Part shown: positions 44,601 to 53,380 of the stretch, in pieces | How positions within the stretch are numbered: the stretch's first letter is position 1 | Layout: every line of letters starts with the position of its first letter | From: Sphingobacterium gobiense | GTDB taxonomy: Bacteria > Bacteroidota > Bacteroidia > Sphingobacteriales > Sphingobacteriaceae | DNA length: 64,000 bases | NCBI RefSeq assembly: GCF_002980575.1 | Contig: NZ_PVBS01000002.1 | Location: 1 to 64,000 of the forward strand | Direction: 5' to 3' | Made by a program: the position numbers and the translations under genes | Notes under the pieces: model-generated | The model's database searches: none | Seen by the model: the letters and a program-made list of their open reading frames with translations, nothing else | What the model was told of the DNA's origin: nothing

Positions 44601-46008
44601 TGCCGTTCGTATGGAGTCTTTTGTCGATCAGTTACTCGACCTAAGGAAAGTACAGGAAAATAAATTTACGCTGTCCTTCCAGTCTTTAGACCTCATAATG
44701 CTAATGCAGGAAGTCACGAACAGCTTTCAACCATTAGCGAATGAGCGCACTATGCTTTTGACGAGTAGTTTCCCTGCCGACACGTTATTTATCCAAGCAG
44801 ACAGCGATCAGATAGAGACTATTTTCTTCAATATTCTATCAAATGCGTTTAAGTATTCACCAAATGGCACGACGGTCAGGGTCACTGTGGAAGAGGTGTT
44901 GAAACAAGATAAAGTTGTCATTTGTATCAGCGATCAAGGCAGGGGCATTCGTGAGGAAAACTTAAAACATATTTTTGAGCTATTCTATATTGATTCTCCG
45001 ACAGGAGCATCGCAGGAGAAGGGCAGTGGTATTGGACTCGCTTTGACCAAAGAGTTGGTCGAATTACACCACGGACACATCGAGGCTTTTAATAATGTGG
45101 ATTGCGGTCTTACGGTCAAAGTAACGTTGCCCAAATACCAAACCGGGGATTCGAAAAATGTGCAGGCCCAACCTCCAGCAGCCATCCCAGAGATACAGAC
45201 ACCGATCGAAATACTGCCGAAGAACGAAAAAACGTCGGAAAAGCCTTTAGTTTTGATTGTAGAAGACAATGAAGACTTGGTGCGGTTTTTAAAATTACAA
45301 TTACAAAATCACTACGATATCCTGTCCGCAGAAGATGGCTGGATTGGACTAAAACTGACAAAAGAGCATATACCCGATTTAATTATCAGCGACATTATGA
45401 TGCCGAATATGGATGGAATCGTCATGCTGGACAAAATTCGTGAACATCAATCAACCAGTCATATCCCTGTTGTCTTACTTTCTGCGAAGCATGCTATTGA
45501 ACACCAAATAGAGGGAATTAAATATGGCGCAGATTATTACATTACCAAGCCTTTTAATATCGAGTTCTTGTTGAGTTCGATAGATAACTTATTGAAAAGA
45601 AGAACGCAGTTTTTTCAAGCGTTGGTCAAAAAAAGAGAAGTGGTTTTAAAACCATCGGATTTGGTCATCACCGATATGGACGAACAATTTTTGCAAAATG
45701 TAGTTAAGGTAGTGGAAAAAAAGATGTCTGATCCTGAATTTAATATCGATATGGTTGCAGATCAGCTCAACCTGGGACGAAGTACATTCTATAAGAAATT
45801 CAAAAGCCTTACCAAGCTCACTCCAGTAGAATTTGTCCGAGATATGCGGTTGCAACGAGCTCATCAATTGTTAAATGATAATCTAGAAAATATTTCACAG
45901 ATTGCCTATATCGTCGGATTCAATAATCCGAAATATTTCAGTACCTGTTTTAGAGAAAAATACGGCATTTCTCCCAAAGAATTTTCCAAAAGCCGGCAGG
46001 AACGCTGA
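41644..46008 (+). CDS. Hybrid two-component system sensor/regulator (HTCS) of the pectin locus
   Basis: 1454 residues in a single chain: signal peptide (1-38, ends VKAQ), two seven-bladed Reg_prop propellers (about 40-760), Y_Y_Y domain (about 790-880), membrane helix (about 899-923), histidine kinase with H950 in NVSHELRTPLT and GSGIGLALTKEL ATP lid, receiver domain with D1250 in ISDIMMPNMDG, and a C-terminal AraC helix-turn-helix. It binds an oligosaccharide in the periplasm and directly activates transcription. GTG start overlaps the esterase stop. It stands immediately upstream of susC, whose promoter carries paired direct repeats. Confidence 0.97.
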   Translation: MNHTPTHWLKFSQFLSAWPKLLRFLIALYFLPGLSVKAQTNCNMVHYSGEDGISHGTITSILKDCDGFLWLGTWNGLNRFDGKHFKTYKSSLKNKPYLESERIVQLEETAGQLIWIRTYDAQVYFFDKKSEQFTSISAALTKKFNRKVPISKIFNINEEQIFLASPNDGLYKCINLGNKSLDFLRIDSTQQSPIKLNSNRVNFMYLDSVKNIWVGTEAGLSSFSSVKRDVLHLNEDIQRETLGLNIVEAEEDNNQIYFSTVNGILLIYNKQTRKLKKVKVSEYGINHLLLSKDQKKLFISSPGGKLFFYDIYGNQLVFLKQFDEEVKKMYEDKKGNMWLEPGRSGAILWDKKSGLIKRFQSGFGRYETNVLFQCFEDEQGLLWLTLKGGGFGYYDTNKGQLITKNEDNFGNYTSFPQQVYSSFYDDGIIWLCSEEKGLIKLHIRESALNKGNLAKMLNIGGDPEVRSLLYDSKGRLWIGTKGGKLVVKEGGVYKDAPIVNLPPNGFSGIYSLLEGHDGDIWMATKSHGVYVASLEDNDRSTYRIQNYQRDNSKLTSNQVYSILLDGEGEIWLGTFGAGLVKVIRKSDKIDFQSIPFFSKEHPAGSFDKIRNLSTDAKGNIWLATTYGLLVYDRKGKFKTFKDNYSQNTSIGTNDLQYIFRKSNGEMWICSSGGGVSKAVGDPFDQLHFENFTIDKGLSNDYVLSGIEDADGNLWFATEGGISKYDTKTGYFFAFDSFYDRTGFSFAEKTVVKTAFGEIVWGTSKGTIEISSTAFSASKKNANLVFSNLWVNNKEMVPNVTVKGQEYHVQYADQLTLSHEENNISIDFTIIDYKHNQHTYLYRLVGLDTIWHSNQHHNRITFTNLKPGKYLLEVRGHSDLYETPPYKSLPIIISPPWWKSRWAYTLYTILVMLALIFAWRVLSTMLTLKNRIEIEKRVATLKMAFFTNVSHELRTPLTLILSPVKQLLNDKNLSRESQQYANMIQRNAVRMESFVDQLLDLRKVQENKFTLSFQSLDLIMLMQEVTNSFQPLANERTMLLTSSFPADTLFIQADSDQIETIFFNILSNAFKYSPNGTTVRVTVEEVLKQDKVVICISDQGRGIREENLKHIFELFYIDSPTGASQEKGSGIGLALTKELVELHHGHIEAFNNVDCGLTVKVTLPKYQTGDSKNVQAQPPAAIPEIQTPIEILPKNEKTSEKPLVLIVEDNEDLVRFLKLQLQNHYDILSAEDGWIGLKLTKEHIPDLIISDIMMPNMDGIVMLDKIREHQSTSHIPVVLLSAKHAIEHQIEGIKYGADYYITKPFNIEFLLSSIDNLLKRRTQFFQALVKKREVVLKPSDLVITDMDEQFLQNVVKVVEKKMSDPEFNIDMVADQLNLGRSTFYKKFKSLTKLTPVEFVRDMRLQRAHQLLNDNLENISQIAYIVGFNNPKYFSTCFREKYGISPKEFSKSRQER

Positions 46009-46021
46009 TAGCTGGGCTCAT

Positions 46022-46085
46022 ATTAATTTTTGAACCAATTTTACTAATTTTTGAACCTTTCCCCGGAGTGTTTCTAATACATTTG
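46022..46085 (+). promoter_or_regulatory. susC promoter with paired direct repeats (probable HTCS site)
   Basis: ATTAATTTTTGAACC (46022-46036) and ACTAATTTTTGAACC (46043-46057) are 21 bp apart start to start, two helical turns. Exactly 20 bases further is TACATTTG (46078-46085), a full TAnnTTTG box, 69 bases before the susC start. The arrangement fits an AraC-type activator bound next to RNA polymerase. The PL1 gene has the same layout at 60574-60637. Confidence 0.75.
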
Positions 46086-46154
46086 ACTCAGTCATTTCGA
46101 TAGAACTGGCAATAATCAATCGTAAACGCGAACACTTTTATAAACCACATTTAT

Positions 46155-49100
46155 ATGAAGAAAATTAAACCAACCTCATGTAAATCTACCGTTACAGTTT
46201 TTTTGCTTGCTATAACATCTCAAGTCGCTTTCGGCATAGAAACGAGCGTGTTGTATCCTGCAAAGGAAAAGCTGATGAACAACCATTATATGTCTTTGCA
46301 ACTTGCTCCGCAGGAAATCGTTGACATAACAGGGACGGTAAGAGATGAACAGGGAGCTGCTATCGCTGGAGTCAGAGTCAGCGTAAAAGGGCTGCCTAAA
46401 GACGTTGCGACAAATCCAGACGGCTCTTACGCCATTAAGGGCGTACCAAACAATGCGACTTTGGTTTTCACCTTTGTAGGTAAAGAACCACAGGAAATCC
46501 CTGTAAGCAAGCGCACCAAAATTGACGTGGTACTATACGATAGTTCCACAAGCATAGAAGAGGTCGTGGCTATAGGATATGGAACAGCCCGACGCAAAGA
46601 CCTAACGGGATCAGTCGCCTCTATAAATTCAGAACAACTGAAGGATTTACCCACGGTATCGGTATTGCAGGCTATCGCCGGCAGAATGCCAGGGGTTCAC
46701 GTCACCGTCACCGAAGGATCTCCGGATGCAGACATCAAGGTACGTGTTCGTGGAGGGAATTCTATTACACAAGATAACTCGCCCTTATATATCGTAGACG
46801 GCTTCCGAGTAGCCAATATCAACGATATACCCATGACGGATATCGAAAACATCGATGTATTAAAGGACGCAGCTTCCACGGCTATTTATGGATCGGAAGG
46901 AGCCAACGGGGTGGTATTAATTACCACCAAATCAGGAAGGGGAGGCAGCCCTCAGGTTACCTTCAATTCATATGTAGCGGCTAGCAATGTCTATAATCTA
47001 ACCGAAGTATTATCCCCCTATGAATATGTGTACTGGCAGCGCGAACTCGACCCCTCAGCCTCGGCGAACAACAGCTTCAACGCGATGTACGGCATGTGGG
47101 ACGATCTGGACATCTATAAGTCTAAAGAAGGGATCAATTGGCAGGATAGACTCTATGGAAATACCGGCATACAGCAAAACTATAACTTGGGTATGAATGG
47201 CGGCGATCAGGACGGGAGCCTTACCTACAATCTCAACTATACGCGAGACGAAGAAGATTATATTATGCTAAATTCCGGCTATCAGCGCGATTATGTAAGT
47301 GCTAAGCTGAATAAGAAAATTAGTCCTAAATTAACCTTTGAGTTCAATTCCCGTATGTCGAACACGACAATCACTGGCCCCAGCATATCAAACGGCCGAA
47401 AACTCCGGGAAGCCGTTAAATATGCACCGGTGCGTAGTTTGGCTTCGCTGACCGAAGATGCTCTTGGAGGTGCAGAAGACATCACTTCGCCAGAGGCATT
47501 GAGCTCCTTGCGGGACCCAATCGTGAATGTAGAGAACGAGTACAAAGATCAAAACCGCTTTAACTTGACCTTCAATGCCGGCCTTAACTGGCGGATTATA
47601 GAGGGGTTGAGCTTTAGCACCAAAGGCTCATATGGGTATGTTAAAGATTATACGGACAATATCTGGGTTCGCGGCACGGGGCAATCCAGTTCCAACGGTG
47701 GGCAGCCGGTGGCGCGCCGGGAAGATCAAAAGGGTACATTGTGGAACATCCAGAACGTGTTAACGTACGACTTTAAATTACAAGAGGACAAACATCGGTT
47801 TACAATTGTCGGCGGGCAGGAAATAACGAATAATCAGCGTAACAAAACGTTGATAGAATCCAAATTCTATCCCGAGGACTTTACGCCTGATGACGTGCTG
47901 GCCATGTGGAACTACGGAACACCACAACCTACCTACACGACTATTGGAGAGCCATCGCGAACCACCTCTTTCTTTTCTCGGATCAACTATACCTTCAGCG
48001 ATCGCTATATTCTTACCTTAACAGGAAGAGCTGACGGGAAGAATGTGTTTGCGCCGGGCAATCGATGGGGCTTTTTTCCTGGAGCGGCGTTCGCTTGGCG
48101 GTTATCTGATGAAGCTTTTATGGAGAATACGCGTTCTTGGCTTTCTGATGCAAAATTACGCTTGAGCCGTGGTGCTGTCGGAAACGCCAGAGTCAATTCT
48201 TATTGGAGGCAGGAGTATGGTTTTGTTACGGCTGGAAACCAACTATATTACATCAATGAAACACCACAAAGTGCGCTTCGAACGCAAAGCACGCTTAGGA
48301 ATGAGAACTTAACTTGGGAAAGCACCGTCTCTACCAACATAGGTTTAGACTTAAGCTTCTTGAATAGCCGGTTTAACGTAACCATAGACGCTTATAATAA
48401 CATCACGAACAATCTTATCCTGCAAGTTCCTCTTCCTTCCAGTGCAGGTTACGCGAACCAATATCAGAATATCGGCAGTACTTCCAATAAAGGGTTAGAA
48501 TTCGCTGCTGCGGCTGTTATTATGGAAAACAAAGATTTCCGATTGTCGGCCGATTTCAATATCTCATTTAATCGAAATAAAATCAGGGCTCTTCTCGATG
48601 GATTGAACGAGATGAATACACCCGCCTCCCCCTGGTTGGATTTCGGACGGGATGATTTTCGCGCAATCGTAGGGCAACCAGTGGGACTCATGTACGGTTT
48701 CCTTTCGGACGGATACTATACCTTCGATGACTTTACCTTTGACGACACCCAAAACAAGTGGATTTTGAACGACGGTGTCGTCGACGCATCCCATGTCATG
48801 TCCCGTTCAGGCAATAATTTTGGACCGGGACATATCAAGCTGAAGAAAATTGGAGGAGAAGAAGGAGAAACGGTTGTCAATCTGGACGATGACCGTGTCG
48901 TAATCGGTAGGGCACAACCCAAACATACAGGTGGATTTATGCTAAATAGTCGATACAAGGATTTTGATTTAGCGGCGATGTTCAACTGGTCTTACGGTAA
49001 CAACATCTATAATGCAGACAAGATTGATTTCACAGCCTATGAGGGCTCAAAGCGCTATCAAAACCTCAGCGCGGACATGCGTTTATCGGAACGTTTTACC

Positions 49101-49487
49101 ACGATAGATCCTGCTACAGGATACAACATCATGCACGGCAACAATGCCAACCCGGAACTGTTTCAAGCCTTGAACGAAGGAAAATCCATGTGGAATCCAT
49201 TAGCGGCGAACGGCCGTATATTGACAGACTGGGCTATTGAAGACGGTTCTTTTTTAAGACTAAGCAATTTGACACTGGGATATACCCTGCCTACACATAT
49301 CGCCAACCGTTTGCTCATGCAAAATTTACGTGTATACGTGGCAGGCTATAATTTACACGTGTGGACAAACTATACCGGACAAGATCCGGAGGTGGATACG
49401 CAAAACAATGCATTGACGCCTGGCGTGGGATATTCCGCTTATCCAAAATCTAAAAAAGTATTGTTTGGATTAAATGTTACATTTTAA
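46155..49487 (+). CDS. SusC-like TonB-dependent outer membrane transporter
   Basis: 1110 residues. Signal peptide (ends QVAFG), carboxypeptidase-like regulatory domain (about 57-130, ITGTVRDEQGAAIAGVRVSVKG), plug with SusC-type motifs (VAIGYGTARRKDLTGSV, SPLYIVDGF, VLKDAASTAIYGSEGANGVVLITTK), then a 22-strand barrel ending VLFGLNVTF. Imports pectin oligosaccharides with the SusD partner. The susD start lies just past its stop. Confidence 0.97.
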   Translation: MKKIKPTSCKSTVTVFLLAITSQVAFGIETSVLYPAKEKLMNNHYMSLQLAPQEIVDITGTVRDEQGAAIAGVRVSVKGLPKDVATNPDGSYAIKGVPNNATLVFTFVGKEPQEIPVSKRTKIDVVLYDSSTSIEEVVAIGYGTARRKDLTGSVASINSEQLKDLPTVSVLQAIAGRMPGVHVTVTEGSPDADIKVRVRGGNSITQDNSPLYIVDGFRVANINDIPMTDIENIDVLKDAASTAIYGSEGANGVVLITTKSGRGGSPQVTFNSYVAASNVYNLTEVLSPYEYVYWQRELDPSASANNSFNAMYGMWDDLDIYKSKEGINWQDRLYGNTGIQQNYNLGMNGGDQDGSLTYNLNYTRDEEDYIMLNSGYQRDYVSAKLNKKISPKLTFEFNSRMSNTTITGPSISNGRKLREAVKYAPVRSLASLTEDALGGAEDITSPEALSSLRDPIVNVENEYKDQNRFNLTFNAGLNWRIIEGLSFSTKGSYGYVKDYTDNIWVRGTGQSSSNGGQPVARREDQKGTLWNIQNVLTYDFKLQEDKHRFTIVGGQEITNNQRNKTLIESKFYPEDFTPDDVLAMWNYGTPQPTYTTIGEPSRTTSFFSRINYTFSDRYILTLTGRADGKNVFAPGNRWGFFPGAAFAWRLSDEAFMENTRSWLSDAKLRLSRGAVGNARVNSYWRQEYGFVTAGNQLYYINETPQSALRTQSTLRNENLTWESTVSTNIGLDLSFLNSRFNVTIDAYNNITNNLILQVPLPSSAGYANQYQNIGSTSNKGLEFAAAAVIMENKDFRLSADFNISFNRNKIRALLDGLNEMNTPASPWLDFGRDDFRAIVGQPVGLMYGFLSDGYYTFDDFTFDDTQNKWILNDGVVDASHVMSRSGNNFGPGHIKLKKIGGEEGETVVNLDDDRVVIGRAQPKHTGGFMLNSRYKDFDLAAMFNWSYGNNIYNADKIDFTAYEGSKRYQNLSADMRLSERFTTIDPATGYNIMHGNNANPELFQALNEGKSMWNPLAANGRILTDWAIEDGSFLRLSNLTLGYTLPTHIANRLLMQNLRVYVAGYNLHVWTNYTGQDPEVDTQNNALTPGVGYSAYPKSKKVLFGLNVTF

Positions 49488-49491
49488 AGAG

Positions 49492-51528
49492 ATGACGAAA
49501 ATGAAAAAGATATTATTGATAACTTCCATTGTGTTCGCCACACTTTTCGCAGGTTGTGAAAAGTACTTAGAGACAGAATCACCGTCATCGTTGAGCCCAG
49601 AAACGGTATTCAACACCAGTTCAATGGCTAAAGCAGCTGTTATGGGGCTTTACGGACGAATGACAGATGCCTACATATACGGCCAAAAGCTTGCGGTCAA
49701 CTGGCAAGGGGTGTCCGATACGGAGTCTAACGGCACCTTTAGCGAGACTGACTATATACAACCAACCAGCGATTATGGCGCAGGAAATTTCTTTGGCGAC
49801 CCAAATAATCAAACTACACGTTGGCAACGTTTATATGAATTCGCAGAGATGTCCACGGCGGTAGTGGACGGAATCCGTAATTCGCCCATTTTGGAAAGCG
49901 ATGCTTCTGTCATGAAACCCTTATTGGGAGAAGCACTAACGCTCAAATCGTTAGCATTCTTTGAGATCGCACGTTATTGGGGCGATGCACCTTATAAAAA
50001 AGAAGCTTCAAAATCCGACCTTTCTAACGTGTATGCCGGAAAATCAGATAAAGATTCCATCTACCATTATGTTGTAAAAGACCTGGAAGAAGCACAATCT
50101 TATTTGCCTTATAAGGGTGCTACAGGAGAGTATGGTACTGTAGAACGGATTACCAAAGGATTCACAAAAGGTTTGCTGGCACGAGTTGCCTTATTCGCCG
50201 GAGGCTGGTCCCTACGAGATGCGAATCTATTCCCCAATTCCACAGCCGAAAAGCATCCTTCTATACCGGAAACAAATGGGTATTACGTGGGGCGTCCACA
50301 AAATTGGCGCGACTATTATCAAATTGCCGCCCAGCACACTGCCGAACTTATCGGCTCGTCCGACAACCCACACGCATTAGACCCAAACTTTCAACATATA
50401 TGGGAAACCGTATGCCGCGGACAGTTAAACAGCTTTAACGAAAATCTTTTTGAAGTCGCATTCGGTATGGGGCAAAACGGCGATATCGGATCGCTTATGG
50501 GCTATGGCGTCGCCGGCGGATCGAAATACGGATCAAGAGGTTTTGGCGGTAGCTACGTAACCTCTACCGCCTTCTATTTTTATTCATTCGATCGCGAGGA
50601 TCAACGTCGCGATGTAACGTTGACCTGGATCGGATACGGTGCAGACAACAAAGAAAACATCAATACCAACCCCCACGATGTCAAGTTTGGCAAGTGGCGG
50701 ATTTATTGGATGTCCGATGCGTATTTAGCCATGCACAAGACAGCTAGCGGAAGGATCGCCACCGGGGTGAACTGGATTTTGATGCGTTATTCGGACGTGT
50801 ATCTAATGTATGCCGAGGCCTTGAGCCAACTCGAGAATCCAGATGCTATACACGAAGCTGCAGGTATATCCGCACGCCAAGCATTAGAAAAAGTTCGAGA
50901 AAGAGCTTTCGGTGCCGGGTCGCCCAAGATACATGCGTACGATTCCAATTTCTTGGATGCAGTTATCCATGAGCGGGCATGGGAGTTTGGAGGGGAGTCC
51001 ATCCGCAAACAAGATTTAATCCGTTGGGGATTGTTATATGAAAAGATTGAAGATATGAAGAAAGCGCTTTGCTTAATGTATGACCATACACGGCCCGTTA
51101 CCATATTCGACAAAACGTACCAACCCTCCGATTTTCCAAAAACCGTTTATTACCGCTTTCGGAATGCAGAATACATAGACCAAAACTCATTAAACTATTA
51201 TGGCGATCTTCCCGCGAATCCGGGTGGGGATTATTTATCCGTCTCTTGGTTCACGACGGCCATGGAAAAACCGGAAGTTATAGAGCCTGGAAGAGTCTAT
51301 AATTATACCATGTATCCGGTAAGAGCGTTGTTAGCGGGAACGGGCTTAATGGCGTCTTATGATTATTCCGGTTTTTTATCTACACTGACCCATGGAGGCG
51401 ATATCCAAACTTTACTGAACCAATATAGAATGGGGAATGGTGTGTGTAATTATCGCTACCCGTACGCTATCTACGTGGATGATATTCGCGAGTCGAGAGG
51501 TTATTTAGAAAATTCATATGGTTATTAA
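49492..51528 (+). CDS. SusD-like outer membrane glycan-binding lipoprotein
   Basis: 678 residues. Lipobox TLFAGC near residue 22. RagB/SusD fold: N-terminal helical TPR-like part (KAAVMGLYGRMTDAYIYG, GEALTLKSLAFFEIARYWGDAPY) and the C-terminal part with RYSDVYLMYAEALSQL, ALEKVRERAFG and HERAWEFGGESIRKQDLIRW. The start at 49492 (MTKMKK) is chosen, 4 bases after susC; 49501 is also possible. Acts as the lid of the SusC channel. Longer than many SusD proteins. Confidence 0.95.
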   Translation: MTKMKKILLITSIVFATLFAGCEKYLETESPSSLSPETVFNTSSMAKAAVMGLYGRMTDAYIYGQKLAVNWQGVSDTESNGTFSETDYIQPTSDYGAGNFFGDPNNQTTRWQRLYEFAEMSTAVVDGIRNSPILESDASVMKPLLGEALTLKSLAFFEIARYWGDAPYKKEASKSDLSNVYAGKSDKDSIYHYVVKDLEEAQSYLPYKGATGEYGTVERITKGFTKGLLARVALFAGGWSLRDANLFPNSTAEKHPSIPETNGYYVGRPQNWRDYYQIAAQHTAELIGSSDNPHALDPNFQHIWETVCRGQLNSFNENLFEVAFGMGQNGDIGSLMGYGVAGGSKYGSRGFGGSYVTSTAFYFYSFDREDQRRDVTLTWIGYGADNKENINTNPHDVKFGKWRIYWMSDAYLAMHKTASGRIATGVNWILMRYSDVYLMYAEALSQLENPDAIHEAAGISARQALEKVRERAFGAGSPKIHAYDSNFLDAVIHERAWEFGGESIRKQDLIRWGLLYEKIEDMKKALCLMYDHTRPVTIFDKTYQPSDFPKTVYYRFRNAEYIDQNSLNYYGDLPANPGGDYLSVSWFTTAMEKPEVIEPGRVYNYTMYPVRALLAGTGLMASYDYSGFLSTLTHGGDIQTLLNQYRMGNGVCNYRYPYAIYVDDIRESRGYLENSYGY

Positions 51529-51547
51529 CAGTTGTAAACAGTAAACT

Positions 51548-53173
51548 ATGAACAAGATATGCTTTAATATGATCATACTCATCGTTACCGGTATCCTTTT
51601 TTCAGGTTGCCAAAAAGATGTGAATGATTGGGATGTCGATCCATCCCATGCAAGACTCTTTCGATCCCTGAACTTCGAAACTACCCGCATCGGAGCCACC
51701 GATGTAGAAATCGGATATACACAAACCGTATCGGCCGACAAATATATTTTCGAGTTCAGTAAAGATAGCTTGGAATTCAACGAGATCGTGCGAACGGTGG
51801 AAATTCTAGCGGATACTTTGACGCCTTTTGCGCCGTCAACAATTCCGGCTCGGGTGGCTTACCGCACGATATTCGAAGGATTGGACGGGACGTCTCCTTA
51901 CTCCGTTCGGATGAAGGGTGTCGATACGGAAACCGGACACGAATCCGAATATGTTGAACTGTTCTTTTATACTGCGGCAGAGCAATTGTTCTCTTCGGTA
52001 GATATAGCCGTAAACAGCTTAACCATGTACTGGCCGGCAGATGAAGAAGTAACCCGCCTTGTAGTGATTGATACGCTCAGTAACGAACCGGGAAAATCAA
52101 TAACCCTGACGGAGTCACATAAATCTAACGGCTCGATCAAGGTAAGTGGCCTCAAGCCTGGTACGCTGTACCTCGTTGCGATTTTTAAAGAAGATGTGCA
52201 GCGAGGGCTGATGTTTATCCGGACATCAGGCTTGGAAGGGGGCGAAATCATACCGGTATCTCCGGGCGATAATATACCCGGACTAGTCGAAACAGCCGTA
52301 TCGGCAGGAAAGACGGATATTATTTTAATGTTCGCTGGCGGACAAACTTACAACCTCGGAGGTATATCCTTACCTGCTGGCGTGATGAACGTTAGCGTGA
52401 CAGGTGAACTCGATAGTAATGGAGAGAAGCCACAGCTAGATATTAGTTCGTTCAAACTTGGGGATCCAACCTTTGGACGTGTTATTTTTGAAAATGTTGA
52501 TTTAAAAGCAATAAGTGGTGCCTCTTTCTTGATTACGCAAGATGCCAACGATAGCGAGACGGAAAGCTACTCTTTTATCAATTGCAAAGTCGAGGGATTT
52601 GGAAACGGCGTCGTTCGGGTGAACAATAAAGCTACCGTAGGAAAAATCGACTTCAATAATTGTTTTGTACATAAAAATGGTGGCTGGGGCGTTGTAAATG
52701 TGGGCGGCAGTACGGCTGTGGTTGATTCTATCTCATTTAGAAACAGCACCTTGACCGATCTTGCGACCCAGCTGATGGACGTCCGCGTAGCAGTGGGAAA
52801 GATTATCGTGCAAAACTGTACATTTTATAACCAGAACGCCGCTATGACTCAGTTGCTACGTTTTGATACGAATAGGTTACCGCTAGAGCTGGTGGCAGCC
52901 AACAACATTATTGCTGGCACAAACAGCGGGGCGAAGCTGAATGCAACCAGCTATAACCATGGAGATTTTGCCCTCCCAGTATCCTTCGCTGGTAGTTACC
53001 GGACGAATGAGTTTGAAATAGAGAGGGATTCTCGTGGATTTGCGGATATTACGCTCTTCAATGGTAGCGCTGCCGATCTTTTTGTGGATCCGGATGCCGG
53101 CGATTTTAGGATTAAACCTGGAAATGGTTTTGGCGGTCGTGGAACAGCTGGCGATCCACGTTGGTTTGAGTAA
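51548..53173 (+). CDS. Surface lipoprotein with beta-helix domain (DUF4957/DUF5123-like), probable glycan-binding protein
   Basis: 541 residues. Lipobox LFSGC near residue 21. Two fibronectin III-like modules (about 35-235) are followed by a right-handed beta-helix region (VSVTGELDSNGEKPQLDIS, VIFENVDLKAISGASFLIT, FINCKVEGFGNGVVRVNN, ISFRNSTLTDLATQ) of the pectate lyase-like type. No catalytic lyase residues were recognised. Position after susCD is that of a surface glycan-binding protein. The substrate-binding role is inference. Confidence 0.82.
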   Translation: MNKICFNMIILIVTGILFSGCQKDVNDWDVDPSHARLFRSLNFETTRIGATDVEIGYTQTVSADKYIFEFSKDSLEFNEIVRTVEILADTLTPFAPSTIPARVAYRTIFEGLDGTSPYSVRMKGVDTETGHESEYVELFFYTAAEQLFSSVDIAVNSLTMYWPADEEVTRLVVIDTLSNEPGKSITLTESHKSNGSIKVSGLKPGTLYLVAIFKEDVQRGLMFIRTSGLEGGEIIPVSPGDNIPGLVETAVSAGKTDIILMFAGGQTYNLGGISLPAGVMNVSVTGELDSNGEKPQLDISSFKLGDPTFGRVIFENVDLKAISGASFLITQDANDSETESYSFINCKVEGFGNGVVRVNNKATVGKIDFNNCFVHKNGGWGVVNVGGSTAVVDSISFRNSTLTDLATQLMDVRVAVGKIIVQNCTFYNQNAAMTQLLRFDTNRLPLELVAANNIIAGTNSGAKLNATSYNHGDFALPVSFAGSYRTNEFEIERDSRGFADITLFNGSAADLFVDPDAGDFRIKPGNGFGGRGTAGDPRWFE

Positions 53174-53187
53174 AAGTAACGACATAC

Positions 53188-53218
53188 GCCCTCGGCCTTT
53201 TATATAAAGACCGAGGGC
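53188..53218 (+). terminator. Terminator after the susC-susD-lipoprotein genes
   Basis: Stem GCCCTCGG (53188-53195) with CCGAGGGC (53211-53218); the intervening CTTT/AAAG can extend the helix. It ends the transport module 15 bases after the stop. The remaining 160 bases up to the next CE8 gene hold no TAnnTTTG match, so that gene may rely on read-through or a weak promoter. Confidence 0.8.
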
Positions 53219-53380
53219 TTATATAAAACAACAATCATCATGAACAAAACAAGGAGTATAGATGGATGCGTATCATTCTACAGTACTGAGAACCTATTAG
53301 CGCATCACAACAGCGGTAATCCACGATTTGGAGCGTGCTGGAATTTGCTGGTGCTAGTTTGAAAAGGGAGGCATCGTTAC

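Noticed and set aside
53174..53380. Gap before CE8 copy 3 examined for a promoter
   Set aside because: Only near matches such as GCTAGTTTG with wrong internal spacing; no TAnnTTTG box supported.
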